Source: Oscillospiraceae bacterium (lineage in GTDB: Bacteria; Bacillota; Clostridia; Oscillospirales; Acutalibacteraceae). From it: DNA of 64,000 bases. Position 1 is the stretch's first letter, and every line of letters starts with the position of its first letter. The notes under the pieces were generated by a model. It made no database searches. It was not told where the DNA came from and was given only the letters and a program-made list of their open reading frames with translations. The position numbers and the translations under genes were made by a program. Location: the NCBI GenBank assembly GCA_902802375.1, contig CADCLS010000004.1:35378-99377 (forward strand), given 5' to 3'. Of the stretch, positions 32,960 through 41,748 are shown piece after piece.

Positions 32960-34444
32960 ATGAAAAAGGTGGGTTTTGATAACAAGAAATACATACAGCT
33001 TCAATCTCAGAATATAAGAGATAGAATTGCTATGTTCGGGGACAAGCTTTATATGGAGTTTGGCGGAAAGTTGTTTGACGATTATCACGCTTCGAGAGTG
33101 CTTCCAGGCTTTGCGCCCGATTCAAAGGTGCGAATGCTTTTAGAGCTTAAGGATGAGGCTGAAATCGTAATTGTCATAAATGCTGATGCGATTGAGAAAA
33201 ACAAACGCCGCGGCGACCTCGGCATTACATATGACCTTGAAACTCTTAGGCTTATTGACGCTTTTCGCGGTATAGGGCTATATGTCGGCAGTGTGGTGAT
33301 AACTCGCTTTACCGGTCAACCGCTTGCCATTGCCTTTGAAAACAGACTTAAAAACTTAGGCATTAAATCATACCGTCATTACCCGATAGCAGATTACCCC
33401 TCAAACATCCCCTTTATAACCAGTGAAGAAGGCTTCGGAAAGAACGATTATGTCGAGACTGAGCGCAAGCTTATAGTAGTAACCGCCCCGGGTCCCGGAA
33501 GCGGAAAAATGGCGACCTGTCTTTCGCAGCTTTACCACGAATACAAGCGCGGAATTAAAGCAGGTTATGCCAAGTTTGAGACCTTCCCGATTTGGAACAT
33601 ACCGCTTAAACACCCGGTAAATGTGGCTTATGAAGCGGCAACCGCAGATCTTAACGATGTAAATATGATAGACCCGTTCCACCTTGAAGCGTACGGTAAA
33701 ACCACAGTCAATTATAACCGTGACATTGAGATTTTCCCTGTGCTCAACTCAATTATGGAAAAAATTATGGGTACTTCTCCTTATAAGAGTCCTACCGATA
33801 TGGGCGTTAATATGGCAGGCTTTGCCATTTGTGACGATGAGGCGGTAAAAGCCGCGGCAAACGGCGAAATCATCCGCAGATACTATACCGCTATGTGTAA
33901 TGTAAGGCAGGGGCTGAGCGACCAGGCAGAGGTCACCAAAATCGAGCTTCTTATGAATCAGCTTCATTTGACCGTTGATGACAGACCGGTAGTGGCGGCG
34001 GCGCTTGAAAAGTCGGAACAGACAGGTGCACCTGCTACCGCGATAGAACTGCCTGACGGCAGAATTATCACCGGCAAAACCTCTTCGCTTCTCGGTGCTT
34101 CATCGTCTATGCTGCTGAACGCACTAAAAGAGCTTGTAGGCATTCCCGATGATATAGAGCTTCTTTCGCCTACTATAATTGAGCCGATACAGAAGATGAA
34201 AACCGGGGTGCTTGGAAATCACAATCCGAGACTGCACATTGACGAAGTGCTTATTGCCCTTTCTATCTGCGCCGCAACTAACGGCACGGCAAAAAAAGCT
34301 CTTGACGGGCTCCAGATGTTAAACGGCACAGAGGCGCACTCAACGGTTATACTTTCACGTGTTGACGAGCAGACCTTCAAAAAGCTCGGTGTGAATCTCA
34401 CCTGTGAACCTAAATATCAAACTAAAAAACTATATCACGCATAA
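32960..34444 (+). CDS. DUF1846 family protein
   Basis: A 494-residue cytoplasmic protein of the DUF1846 family, conserved in Firmicutes and without an agreed function. The start is set at the ATG at 32960, after TTGGAGGGG. Visible conserved segments are VGFDNKKYIQLQSQNIRDRI, VVTAPGPGSGKMATCLSQLYHEY (a P-loop-like glycine-rich stretch), FPIWNIPLKHPVNVAYEAAT and SSLLGASSSMLLNALKELVGI. Transcribed alone from a promoter nested in the upstream terminator. Confidence 0.9.
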   Translation: MKKVGFDNKKYIQLQSQNIRDRIAMFGDKLYMEFGGKLFDDYHASRVLPGFAPDSKVRMLLELKDEAEIVIVINADAIEKNKRRGDLGITYDLETLRLIDAFRGIGLYVGSVVITRFTGQPLAIAFENRLKNLGIKSYRHYPIADYPSNIPFITSEEGFGKNDYVETERKLIVVTAPGPGSGKMATCLSQLYHEYKRGIKAGYAKFETFPIWNIPLKHPVNVAYEAATADLNDVNMIDPFHLEAYGKTTVNYNRDIEIFPVLNSIMEKIMGTSPYKSPTDMGVNMAGFAICDDEAVKAAANGEIIRRYYTAMCNVRQGLSDQAEVTKIELLMNQLHLTVDDRPVVAAALEKSEQTGAPATAIELPDGRIITGKTSSLLGASSSMLLNALKELVGIPDDIELLSPTIIEPIQKMKTGVLGNHNPRLHIDEVLIALSICAATNGTAKKALDGLQMLNGTEAHSTVILSRVDEQTFKKLGVNLTCEPKYQTKKLYHA

Positions 34445-34453
34445 TTTTATATT

Positions 34454-34480
34454 GTGGGCGACGGTGTTCGCCCGCTTTTT
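34454..34480 (+). terminator. Terminator after the DUF1846 gene
   Basis: GTGGGCGA and TCGCCCGC form an 8-bp stem with one T:G pair and a 6-base loop, followed by TTTTT. Confidence 0.72.
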
Positions 34481-34500
34481 ACGGAAAGAGGTCATTTTAA

Positions 34501-35682
34501 TTGGGTGCATACGGCTATTTACTTGCTATTGCATTAATACTTATTTTTACAAAACTATTCGGAATTGTCTCCAAAAAGGTGCATATGCCACAGGTTGTAG
34601 GCGCGCTGATTGCCGGCGTGCTTTTAGGACCGAGTGGATTAAGGCTTTTGACCGAGTCGGATTTTTTGCTTAAAACCTCCGAAATCGGCGTTATTATGCT
34701 TATGTTCACCGCAGGTATAGATACCGATATATCCGAGCTTAAAAAAACCGGCGGCGCGGCGCTTGTTATTGCAATTTCAGGTGTTTTTGTTCCTATTCTC
34801 GGCTGCGGCGGCACTTACTTCCTTTTTTTCGGAAACGGTTTTGATTTTCATAATTTTTTGTGTTCAGCTTTTGTAGGCGTTGTGTTTGCCGCAACCAGCG
34901 TTAGTATTACGGTTGAAACGCTAACCGAAATGGGAAAAATCAAGTCCAATGTAGGCGCCACACTGCTTGCCGCCGCAATTATTGACGATATAATCGGTAT
35001 TGTTGTATTAAGCGTGCTTACCGGTATCAGTGATAAAAGCGTAAATCCGCTTTTTGTAACGCTCAAAATCCTGCTGTTTTTCGTGTTTACCGCCGTTGTA
35101 GGCTTTATTGTTTATCATATTTTCAAGAGAATTGCCATTCATCACGCGCATAACAGAAGAATTGCCGTTTGGGCGTTGGCATTTTGCCTTATAATGTCCT
35201 ACTGCGCCGAAAGATTTTTCGGAGTTGCGGATATAACCGGCGCTTATTTTGCCGGCGTAATCCTTTGCAACCTTACAAATATGCGGCAGTATGTTGCAAA
35301 AAAAATAACGGTCGCCTCTTATCTCTTCTTCTCCCCGATTTTCTTTGCCGGCATAGGGCTTAGAACCGACCTATCAGGTATTACACCTAAAATTATGCTT
35401 TTTGCGGCAGTACTTCTTATTATGGCGGTGATAACCAAAATTATCGGTTGCGGCGCCGCCGCAAGACTATTCAAAATGTCGAATAAAGACTCTATCAGGG
35501 TAGGCATCGGTATGGTGGCGCGTGGAGAGGTTGCGCTTATGGTAGCGCAAAAAGGCATAAACGCTGGATATATAAAGGCGGAAATACTGCCGGCAATAGT
35601 TCTTTGCATAATACTTGCCGCGCTTATAACACCTATACTTCTTAAGCTTGCATACAAAGAAAAGCAGGCGCATAATGGATAG
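34501..35682 (+). CDS. Cation:proton antiporter (CPA2/Kef-like)
   Basis: Monovalent cation/proton antiporter of the CPA2 family. The start is a TTG at 34501 with AAAGAGG upstream. About 12 membrane segments in 393 residues; characteristic pieces are KKVHMPQVVGALIAGVLLGPSGL near the N-terminus, the ion-site helix AAIIDDIIGIVVLSVL (adjacent acidic residues), and VGIGMVARGEVALMVAQKG near residue 345. There is no C-terminal TrkA-N regulatory domain, unlike KefB/C. Ion specificity is unknown. Confidence 0.92.
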   Translation: MGAYGYLLAIALILIFTKLFGIVSKKVHMPQVVGALIAGVLLGPSGLRLLTESDFLLKTSEIGVIMLMFTAGIDTDISELKKTGGAALVIAISGVFVPILGCGGTYFLFFGNGFDFHNFLCSAFVGVVFAATSVSITVETLTEMGKIKSNVGATLLAAAIIDDIIGIVVLSVLTGISDKSVNPLFVTLKILLFFVFTAVVGFIVYHIFKRIAIHHAHNRRIAVWALAFCLIMSYCAERFFGVADITGAYFAGVILCNLTNMRQYVAKKITVASYLFFSPIFFAGIGLRTDLSGITPKIMLFAAVLLIMAVITKIIGCGAAARLFKMSNKDSIRVGIGMVARGEVALMVAQKGINAGYIKAEILPAIVLCIILAALITPILLKLAYKEKQAHNG

Positions 35683-36148
35683 CAAAAGAAAACGCATACG
35701 CCTTGCAAATTATGACTATTCGAGCTGTGGTTTATATTTTATAACGATTTGCACCAAAGATAGAAAATGTATATTATCAAGAATAGTAGGGCAAGATGCC
35801 TACATCTTGCCTAAAGTAGAACTTACGGATATTGGAAAAACCGTTGAGAAACACATAAAACTAATACCCGGTATTGATAGCTATGTGATTATGCCAAATC
35901 ATATCCATTTAATTATAATAAAATCAAAATCCAAGGACGGCAAGATGTGGGCATCTTGCCCTACAAGTATTTCGTGTGATATCAGGAGTTTTAAGACAGT
36001 TATAACGAAGAACGTCGGTGTTTCTGTTTTTCAGCCTCGTTTTTTTGACCACATCATAAGAAATGAGCAGGACTACATCGCACATTTAGAGTATATAGAC
36101 GAAAACCCGCAAAAGTGGGTTGAAGGCAAAGATGAATATATAGATTAA
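35675..36148 (+). CDS. REP-associated tyrosine transposase (RAYT, Y1 family)
   Basis: Single-strand-specific Y1 transposase relative that acts on REP palindromes rather than moving an IS. The start is set at the ATG at 35675, giving 157 residues and an 8-base overlap with the antiporter gene. The HUH motif is HIH at residues 76-78 (VIMPNHIHLIII) and the catalytic tyrosine is probably Tyr134 in IIRNEQDYIAHLEY. N-terminal NYDYSSCGLYFITICTKDR is typical. Two inverted copies of a 26-base REP-like palindrome lie in frame inside the gene. A terminator follows directly. Confidence 0.9.
   Translation: MDSKRKRIRLANYDYSSCGLYFITICTKDRKCILSRIVGQDAYILPKVELTDIGKTVEKHIKLIPGIDSYVIMPNHIHLIIIKSKSKDGKMWASCPTSISCDIRSFKTVITKNVGVSVFQPRFFDHIIRNEQDYIAHLEYIDENPQKWVEGKDEYID
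35786..35811 (+). repeat. REP-like palindrome, copy 1 (inside the RAYT gene)
   Basis: GTAG, G, then GGCAAGATG, a 4-base loop CCTA and CATCTTGCC. The 9-bp stem is perfect. It is read in frame as VGQDAYILP of the RAYT. The second copy at 35939 is in opposite orientation and differs at one base. Confidence 0.8.
35939..35964 (-). repeat. REP-like palindrome, copy 2 (inside the RAYT gene)
   Basis: The reverse complement matches copy 1 at 25 of 26 positions (one loop base differs). GGCAAGATG at 35939-35947 pairs with CATCTTGCC at 35952-35960, followed by CTAC. It is read in frame as GKMWASCPT of the RAYT. Confidence 0.8.
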
Positions 36149-36172
36149 AGACGAGGTTGCCCTCGTCTTTTT
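36147..36172 (+). terminator. Terminator of the RAYT gene
   Basis: AAAGACGAGG, loop TTGC, and CCTCGTCTTT, a perfect 10-bp stem that starts in the RAYT stop codon, followed by TT. It may also terminate the convergent coat-protein gene. Confidence 0.82.
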
Positions 36173-36174
36173 AA

Positions 36175-36624
36175 TTAGCTATACATATTGTTAACTTTCA
36201 TATAATCATATATGCTTTTGCCGTGATTTTGTTCCTGTGCCTGAATTGCGTTTATAGCTTTTCTTGCGTTTTCATCGGAAAACTCAAACACACAAGTATC
36301 GTAAAGGTGCGAAGCGTGCTTTTCGGCAGTAAGCAAATCTGAACACAAGAAGCTGTCATTCTGCTTGTCGTCAGTGTTCTCATTTCCGTAGGTGGCAGTA
36401 AATGTCGGCTGACTACCTGAGCTTTGCGGTTGCTCTACTGTTCCCTGCTCCATTTTCTCAAAAATCTGCAAATGCTGCTGCTCTGCCTGTGATAGATTGC
36501 TGAAAAGATTTTTAAGCTGTGGGTCGCGTGCTGAATCGGAAGCATTTTTGTACTTCTTTATGCAAAGCTTTTCCGCATCCTTCATATCTTTAAGGAGTGT
36601 TTGTTCTTTTTGTGTTAATGTCAT
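36175..36624 (-). CDS. CotF-like spore coat protein (ferritin-like)
   Basis: 149-residue mostly helical protein resembling CotF-family spore coat proteins of Clostridia. The start is set at the ATG at 36624; a GTG at 36633 overlaps the GAGGTGA ribosome binding site. It consists of two helical hairpins (residues about 5-60 and 90-145) joined by a Gln/Ser-rich linker; Glu and His pairs in SQAEQQHLQIFEKM and QAQEQNHGKSIYDYM suggest a ferritin-like fold. It is the main sign in the window that the organism sporulates. Expression is probably from a sporulation sigma factor, but I could not identify a promoter. Confidence 0.72.
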   Translation of the reverse strand: MTLTQKEQTLLKDMKDAEKLCIKKYKNASDSARDPQLKNLFSNLSQAEQQHLQIFEKMEQGTVEQPQSSGSQPTFTATYGNENTDDKQNDSFLCSDLLTAEKHASHLYDTCVFEFSDENARKAINAIQAQEQNHGKSIYDYMKVNNMYS

Positions 36625-36677
36625 TTTTATCACCTCGTGGATAGTATTGACATTAACACATTATTTATACAGTTTTT

Positions 36678-38243
36678 TTAGAAATTGTCGCCATCCGCAT
36701 CAATAAATTCGCTTTCGTCTGCGGTGATTTCTTCTCCCGTATTTTCTTCAGTTGTGATTTGGTCCGTTTCCGGCTCGGATATATCGGAAACATCTATTTC
36801 ATCAAAACTGCCGGTTTCAGTTCCTAAAAGCTCGTCAATCTCAAGATAATCTTCATCCTGAGCATTATTAGTCTTTTTTGTTGCCCTAATAATCAGCAAA
36901 ACCAAAAGTATAACCACAAGGATTACAGCGACAAACAAAAGCAGAAGTACGGTTTTTGCCTGAAGACTTAAAGCATTAAACCTGCCAATAAGGTTTTGGG
37001 ACTGCTCCTCGGACACATCAGCCTGCTCTGCCTGCTTTGCAATAAACATAGGCTCACGCTGAATGGTGTTATCAGCGGCGTCAAGTCTGTAATAATCATT
37101 TTTTCCGCCGAAATAACAGTTGAATACATAAAAATCCGTTACTTCCTCATCGGCATATTTATAGCACTTAACACTCTTACCGCCAAGCTCATATTCGCCC
37201 GGAACAAAATGCGTATCTACATTTATATTTTGTTCAAAAGGCTCGATTATATAAAGTCTGTTGCCGGATTTTAAGCAGTCAAGCCGCTTGAATTCGCCGT
37301 TTTCGTCAGAGGTGAAAAACCCTCCGTTTTTTCCTTCGGCATCAACGGCAAAGTAAAGCTGATATTTCCCCGACTTATCATTTAATATTTCTATTTTTGA
37401 GCCTTTACGCTCAACAGATGACCTCTCAAATCCCTCTATCTCACCAATATCTTGAAGCTCAGTTTTAAGAAAGTAATCTGCACCGTCTACAACTATGAGA
37501 GTCGGGTTGTTTTCTCGCTCCTCTTTTTCTGCGGCGGCGGTTTCTTCAACTGTCATCCGTTTTACTGTAACGGTATACACTTTCTTAGCGCCCGAAGCGG
37601 CGGTAACAGTTAAAGCAAACTTATTCTCGCCCTCTTTAAGATTAAATGTGCCGGCACCCGTAACATTAGAATCCCCTGCGGCGGCATTTGCCTTAATTGT
37701 GATTTTCTCGGTCTGATTTTTAACCGATGCGGTATAGCTTGTAGTTCCCTGCTTAAACGCCGGACTAAGCTTACCCTCGCTTAGATTTATAGACCCTAGA
37801 TTTGCGTTCGATGAAGGCTGAGGTGTGGTAACTGTAACCGAAGCGCCGGCAGAGGCTGTACCTTTATCTTCGTTCAATCCTGAAAAGGATGACAACTTAC
37901 AAGAAATAGAGCCTGAACCCGCCGCTATAGCTTTAAATGTTATTGTTATTGTATCTGCCTTTTTAGCATTAAAACTCCGCGAGACATTAACATTTTCTCC
38001 ACTGGCTGCCGTATCGCCGCTACTTGATATATATTGCAAAACAGAAGTATTATACTTTATACTTCCTGTTATACTCATCATAGTATCATACCCAGCAGAA
38101 TACACAATTGTAACCTTGACTTGTTCGCCAACATTAACACTTTTCTTATTAAATGATATTGTGGCGCTATCTGCAAAAGCAGAAAAGCTCAAGGCACCGC
38201 ACAGTATAATCACTGAAATAATAACACAAATTGTTCTTTTCAT
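36678..38243 (-). CDS. Membrane-anchored cohesin/cadherin-like surface protein
   Basis: 521 residues. A signal peptide ends at SAFA (residue 24). Residues about 26-140 resemble a cohesin domain (SVNVGEQVKVTIVYSA, SIKYNTSVLQYISSSG, ITITFKAIAAGSGSISCKL). Residues about 147-230 are a cadherin-like beta-sandwich domain of the PF12733 kind (INLSEGKLSPAFKQGTTSYT... KKVYTVTVKR). An unrecognised extracellular region follows, then one transmembrane helix near 430-453 and an acidic cytoplasmic tail of about 68 residues. It is 17 bases downstream of a gene for a dockerin-bearing glucosaminidase and probably tethers it. Binding is inferred from the domain pairing. Confidence 0.8.
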   Translation of the reverse strand: MKRTICVIISVIILCGALSFSAFADSATISFNKKSVNVGEQVKVTIVYSAGYDTMMSITGSIKYNTSVLQYISSSGDTAASGENVNVSRSFNAKKADTITITFKAIAAGSGSISCKLSSFSGLNEDKGTASAGASVTVTTPQPSSNANLGSINLSEGKLSPAFKQGTTSYTASVKNQTEKITIKANAAAGDSNVTGAGTFNLKEGENKFALTVTAASGAKKVYTVTVKRMTVEETAAAEKEERENNPTLIVVDGADYFLKTELQDIGEIEGFERSSVERKGSKIEILNDKSGKYQLYFAVDAEGKNGGFFTSDENGEFKRLDCLKSGNRLYIIEPFEQNINVDTHFVPGEYELGGKSVKCYKYADEEVTDFYVFNCYFGGKNDYYRLDAADNTIQREPMFIAKQAEQADVSEEQSQNLIGRFNALSLQAKTVLLLLFVAVILVVILLVLLIIRATKKTNNAQDEDYLEIDELLGTETGSFDEIDVSDISEPETDQITTEENTGEEITADESEFIDADGDNF

Positions 38244-38260
38244 AAAATACCCCCATATAC

Positions 38261-39751
38261 TTATAGCGTTCTTAACCCTAACAAAAAGGCAGTCATAATT
38301 GCCAAATCTTTTCCGTTAACTGTGTTATCTCCACTTACATCCGCCGCTTCCAGTTTTTCACTGTCTAATTTTCTTAATCCCAGGAGATAAGCTTTTAGTA
38401 TTGCCAAGTCCCTACCATTTACCTCGCTGTCCCCACTGATATCGCCTTTCCTTTTACCCGTTGTAACCGCTGGTGGCTCAGGTGTAACCTGAGAGGCGGT
38501 ATAGTCCGCCATAGTAGGTGCGGCGCAAACGCTTGCAGGCATACTGCTGTATACCGGTATTTTGAAAGTGAGCGCGCCGTCTTTTTTTTCAATATAAGCA
38601 GGTCTTGCAAAATATGCTTTTGTGCACTGGTCATAAAGAGCTGAAGCATATTGATGATTGCCGCTTCCGAACACATTAAAATCCATATAGTAATATGTAT
38701 CCTGACCCGTTCCGACATATCCTGAACCGTACTTTACGGCGCCGCCTACAATAGCCTTCTCAGGTGAATTCCAGCCGTTTTCTTTTGCGTATTGAAGACC
38801 GTTCTTTATAATATTATCACCGTATGCACCGTAGTTAAAATAATTATAATATTCTTCATAGCCTTCATATTTGCCGCTTATAATATCGCTTTTTCCATTA
38901 ACACCCTGCTCAGTGATGATAGTAGTCGCAATAATATACGGGCTTACCTTCGACTGTTTTGCCGCTTTCATAATTATATTTACATAATCATCAGTATCAA
39001 GGAAAGTACCTTTTACAATAGTTCTGACACCTGCTTCGTTTTGAGTGGCAGCATCGTACGACTGTTCCATAAAAGTAAAAATATTAGGATATGATGCTTT
39101 TGCCGCAGTCACCGTCAGTCCGTTTCTCGGGTCCATAAAGAAAGCTATGGCTTTACGAGAGGCGAAGGTCCACCTTGTCTCTCTTGTGTCAACATCGCCA
39201 GCCTTGACGGCTTTTGACCTTGGGTCACGCCACTCAAGACCGTAGGTAAGCTCAACCCATTTTTTAGTTTTCGTCATATCCTTAGCGTTATATTCAAGGT
39301 TTATTGCATTATCAAGGCTCATATTTACGGGGTCTGCCTTAAACACCCAATTAGGATATGCGTTATGTATGGTTTTAAGTGCTTGACGGTAGCTTTCAGG
39401 AAAATTCAAAAGGTTTTTTTCAAAATCTGCATCATACGGTGCAGGTGTTGTTTCCTCAACATATTTACCGTAAACATATCCGGTTTGGCTACCGTAGGTC
39501 ACATTATACCAAGTAGTGCCGCTACCCTTGACCGCTTCGTTTCCTATTACTTTGCCGATTATTGTTACAATAGCACCGGCATTGAAAATATTAATTGTTT
39601 CAGAATCAACTGTTGTGGGCTTGTTTCGCATTTTAACACTGTCTGCCGTTATTCTGCCTTGTTTGGTTTCCGCAAATGTTTTAGGCACAAAAACCGACAA
39701 AAAAAGAAGAGTTATGCACAAAATGATACTTAAAAGTTTCTTTTTCTGCAT
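38261..39751 (-). CDS. Secreted SH3/glucosaminidase with C-terminal dockerin
   Basis: 496 residues from the ATG at 39751, which has AGAGGTGGAG upstream. After the signal peptide (to about residue 28) come a bacterial SH3-like domain (about 30-100, ADSVKMRNKP and GSQTGYVYGKYV), then a GH73-type N-acetylglucosaminidase domain (about 110-400); the likely catalytic Glu is in IATTIITEQGVNGKS, followed by the NYFNYGA part. Residues 436-496 form a type I dockerin with two F-hand repeats, DISGDSEVNGRDLAILKAYL and DVSGDNTVNGKDLAIMTAFL. It should cut peptidoglycan glycan strands. First gene of a two-gene operon with the cohesin protein. Confidence 0.87.
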   Translation of the reverse strand: MQKKKLLSIILCITLLFLSVFVPKTFAETKQGRITADSVKMRNKPTTVDSETINIFNAGAIVTIIGKVIGNEAVKGSGTTWYNVTYGSQTGYVYGKYVEETTPAPYDADFEKNLLNFPESYRQALKTIHNAYPNWVFKADPVNMSLDNAINLEYNAKDMTKTKKWVELTYGLEWRDPRSKAVKAGDVDTRETRWTFASRKAIAFFMDPRNGLTVTAAKASYPNIFTFMEQSYDAATQNEAGVRTIVKGTFLDTDDYVNIIMKAAKQSKVSPYIIATTIITEQGVNGKSDIISGKYEGYEEYYNYFNYGAYGDNIIKNGLQYAKENGWNSPEKAIVGGAVKYGSGYVGTGQDTYYYMDFNVFGSGNHQYASALYDQCTKAYFARPAYIEKKDGALTFKIPVYSSMPASVCAAPTMADYTASQVTPEPPAVTTGKRKGDISGDSEVNGRDLAILKAYLLGLRKLDSEKLEAADVSGDNTVNGKDLAIMTAFLLGLRTL

Positions 39752-39784
39752 CAATCTCCACCTCTTTTTGATAAATATACAATT

Positions 39785-39813
39785 ATTATATATTTTCACA
39801 GGTATTATGTCAA
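39785..39813 (-). promoter_or_regulatory. Promoter of the dockerin/cohesin operon
   Basis: Minus-strand TTGACA (39813-39808) and TATAAT (39790-39785) with a 17-base spacer, about 34 bases before the start codon. A consensus vegetative promoter. Confidence 0.85.
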
Positions 39814-39826
39814 CCGCCAAAAATTG

Positions 39827-41011
39827 TTACAGTCTTCTTGCCTCAAGGTAAAAACGCTTGTCAAGGGCGTGTCCCATAGAAAAAGTCTTTCTCGGCAGGC
39901 AACCGTCTTTTATAACAGCGCGGAAAAGCTCTTCCTTTTTCATTCCGTCAAATATAAATCCGAGCGTACTGTCGGCACTTCGGGCAATTCTTTCGGTAGA
40001 CTCTATGCCGTGAATATAGTCGATTTTAATGCCTGATTTTTTTGTATCAAGGAAATCCTGCAAAGCGGCTACCGGCAAAGTATAATCGGAATTGATTTTA
40101 ATCTCTCTTTCTCCACCCGAAAATATGCACTTGAACTTGTGCGTATATTTTCCGCCTTTTTCGGCACTGTAACTTAGAAATTCATTTATAACACTATCGG
40201 CGTTTACCCCGAAAAGCACCCTGTAAATCGGCTCAAAATTTATAGCAGGTGAGTGGATATTAACGATTTCCACAAGGGCATATCTATCCTGCTCTCTTCC
40301 GCTTTTCTCATAAATACTTTTGGCCGCGGCAAGAGAATGGTTGCCGTCGCCAACACAGAAAAGAAGATTCCCATTCTTTTTTTCTATATCAAAAAGAAGC
40401 TTTGATACCGTATCGGCGGTTTCCCCTTGAACCTTGTAGCCTGACACACTTCCGGCATTACCGAAAAGATTAAAATCATAAAGCTTTTCAAGTGTTTTTT
40501 CTTCAAGAAAATTCATAACGCTGTTTTCTTTATCGTCAAATAGTAGCATTATATGCGGCAACTCAAGCGCCGCACCGCGTCTTATTTGGGCGCGCGGAGG
40601 TATTCTTTCAAGAACAGTCTTTTCGGTTGAACGGATTTTACCGACACCGCCCACAGTATATGTATACTCTTTAAGGTCTATTTTCCCTATAATTCCCGTG
40701 CGGACAATACCGTCAGACTGCACGCGCCGAGTATATATAAAGCTATCCTTAACCTCACGAAAGACGCCGTCATTAAGATATTTACGCATATTAGCGTTAA
40801 TGCGGTTTATATATTCGGTATTATCATCTTTAAGGTATATTTCGGGCAAAATAAGGTCAAGAGCCGAAGGGTATCCGTTGGTATATTCTTTTGCCGACTC
40901 CCAGTATTCAGGCTCGCTTGTGAACTGGTCGCAAGCGATAACCGCAAATCTATCTTCATTTTCTTTAGGCAAAAGTATATCCGCCGTAGTAAAGCATAAT
41001 TCCTTTTTCAT
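39827..41011 (-). CDS. DUF1015 family protein
   Basis: 394-residue protein of the DUF1015 family, found next to serine-pathway genes in some Clostridia but with no firm function known to me. The start is set at the ATG at 41011, just after the lipoprotein stop; no good ribosome binding site is visible, so it may depend on coupling. Conserved pieces are FAVIACDQFTSEPEYW, FCVGDGNHSLAAAKSIYEK (a characteristic GDGNHS motif) and PVAALQDFLD. Last gene of the long nusA-operon run. Confidence 0.87.
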   Translation of the reverse strand: MKKELCFTTADILLPKENEDRFAVIACDQFTSEPEYWESAKEYTNGYPSALDLILPEIYLKDDNTEYINRINANMRKYLNDGVFREVKDSFIYTRRVQSDGIVRTGIIGKIDLKEYTYTVGGVGKIRSTEKTVLERIPPRAQIRRGAALELPHIMLLFDDKENSVMNFLEEKTLEKLYDFNLFGNAGSVSGYKVQGETADTVSKLLFDIEKKNGNLLFCVGDGNHSLAAAKSIYEKSGREQDRYALVEIVNIHSPAINFEPIYRVLFGVNADSVINEFLSYSAEKGGKYTHKFKCIFSGGEREIKINSDYTLPVAALQDFLDTKKSGIKIDYIHGIESTERIARSADSTLGFIFDGMKKEELFRAVIKDGCLPRKTFSMGHALDKRFYLEARRL

Positions 41012-41012
41012 A

Positions 41013-41738
41013 TCAGTAAAGCGAAAATTCAACTCCCGTAACACAGTCGTTCTCAACATTTATATAAACTCTTATCTTACTGCGTTTATCCTTAGCGGTA
41101 AGGAAATAATCAAGATAATAGTTATTATCATCAACGGCATAAAAATGTGAAGGCTCGCCTAAGCATTCTACAACATCGGTAATTGCCGATTCATTACTTA
41201 CACCGTTCACCCAAAACTGACCGTAAACAGACTCGGAATTATAAAGAAAGTTTTCAGGTATCGAAAACTTAACTATCGGGCAGGAAATAAGCGTTTTTAT
41301 TGAGCTTGCTTTGTTATAGAATACCGCAACAATCTGCTTTCCGTAAGAATCTACAAAGCTTACCTTTGCGGACTTGCCTGCCATAATTTTGGAATCGAGC
41401 TTTATTTTATCGTTCTCCATAAACTTAAAGCCGGCCTTTACCATATCCTTATAGCTTGACGGCATTTCTATCGCGCTTCCCGAATATGCGATTTTATACT
41501 GAAAATCCTTACCGAGATAAACACCGGAATAATTTTCCTCATCGTAAAGGCTTATGTCGAAATAAGTCGGCATAATCTCGTCATCAGATTTGATTTCAGG
41601 TATCTTTACATTTGCCTTTTTCGTGCTGACAGGGCCGCCGGACACGGAAGTGCCGTAATCCTTATCAAATATAGAGCACCCTGAAAGACTGAAAATAATA
41701 GCAAGTGTTAAAATTAAAGCTATGCTTCGTTTTTTCAT
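41013..41738 (-). CDS. Putative lipoprotein, function unknown
   Basis: 241 residues with a signal peptide and lipobox LSGC (Cys21), so it is probably attached to the outer face of the membrane. The rest is a soluble domain with no family I recognise. It contains two regions like the repeated units of small bacterial lipoproteins (about 55-145 and 150-240), but this is not clear. It lies ten bases after ribF and one base before DUF1015. Its role in a ribF-linked operon is unexplained. Confidence 0.78.
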   Translation of the reverse strand: MKKRSIALILTLAIIFSLSGCSIFDKDYGTSVSGGPVSTKKANVKIPEIKSDDEIMPTYFDISLYDEENYSGVYLGKDFQYKIAYSGSAIEMPSSYKDMVKAGFKFMENDKIKLDSKIMAGKSAKVSFVDSYGKQIVAVFYNKASSIKTLISCPIVKFSIPENFLYNSESVYGQFWVNGVSNESAITDVVECLGEPSHFYAVDDNNYYLDYFLTAKDKRSKIRVYINVENDCVTGVEFSLY

Positions 41739-41748
41739 TTCTCTCTCC

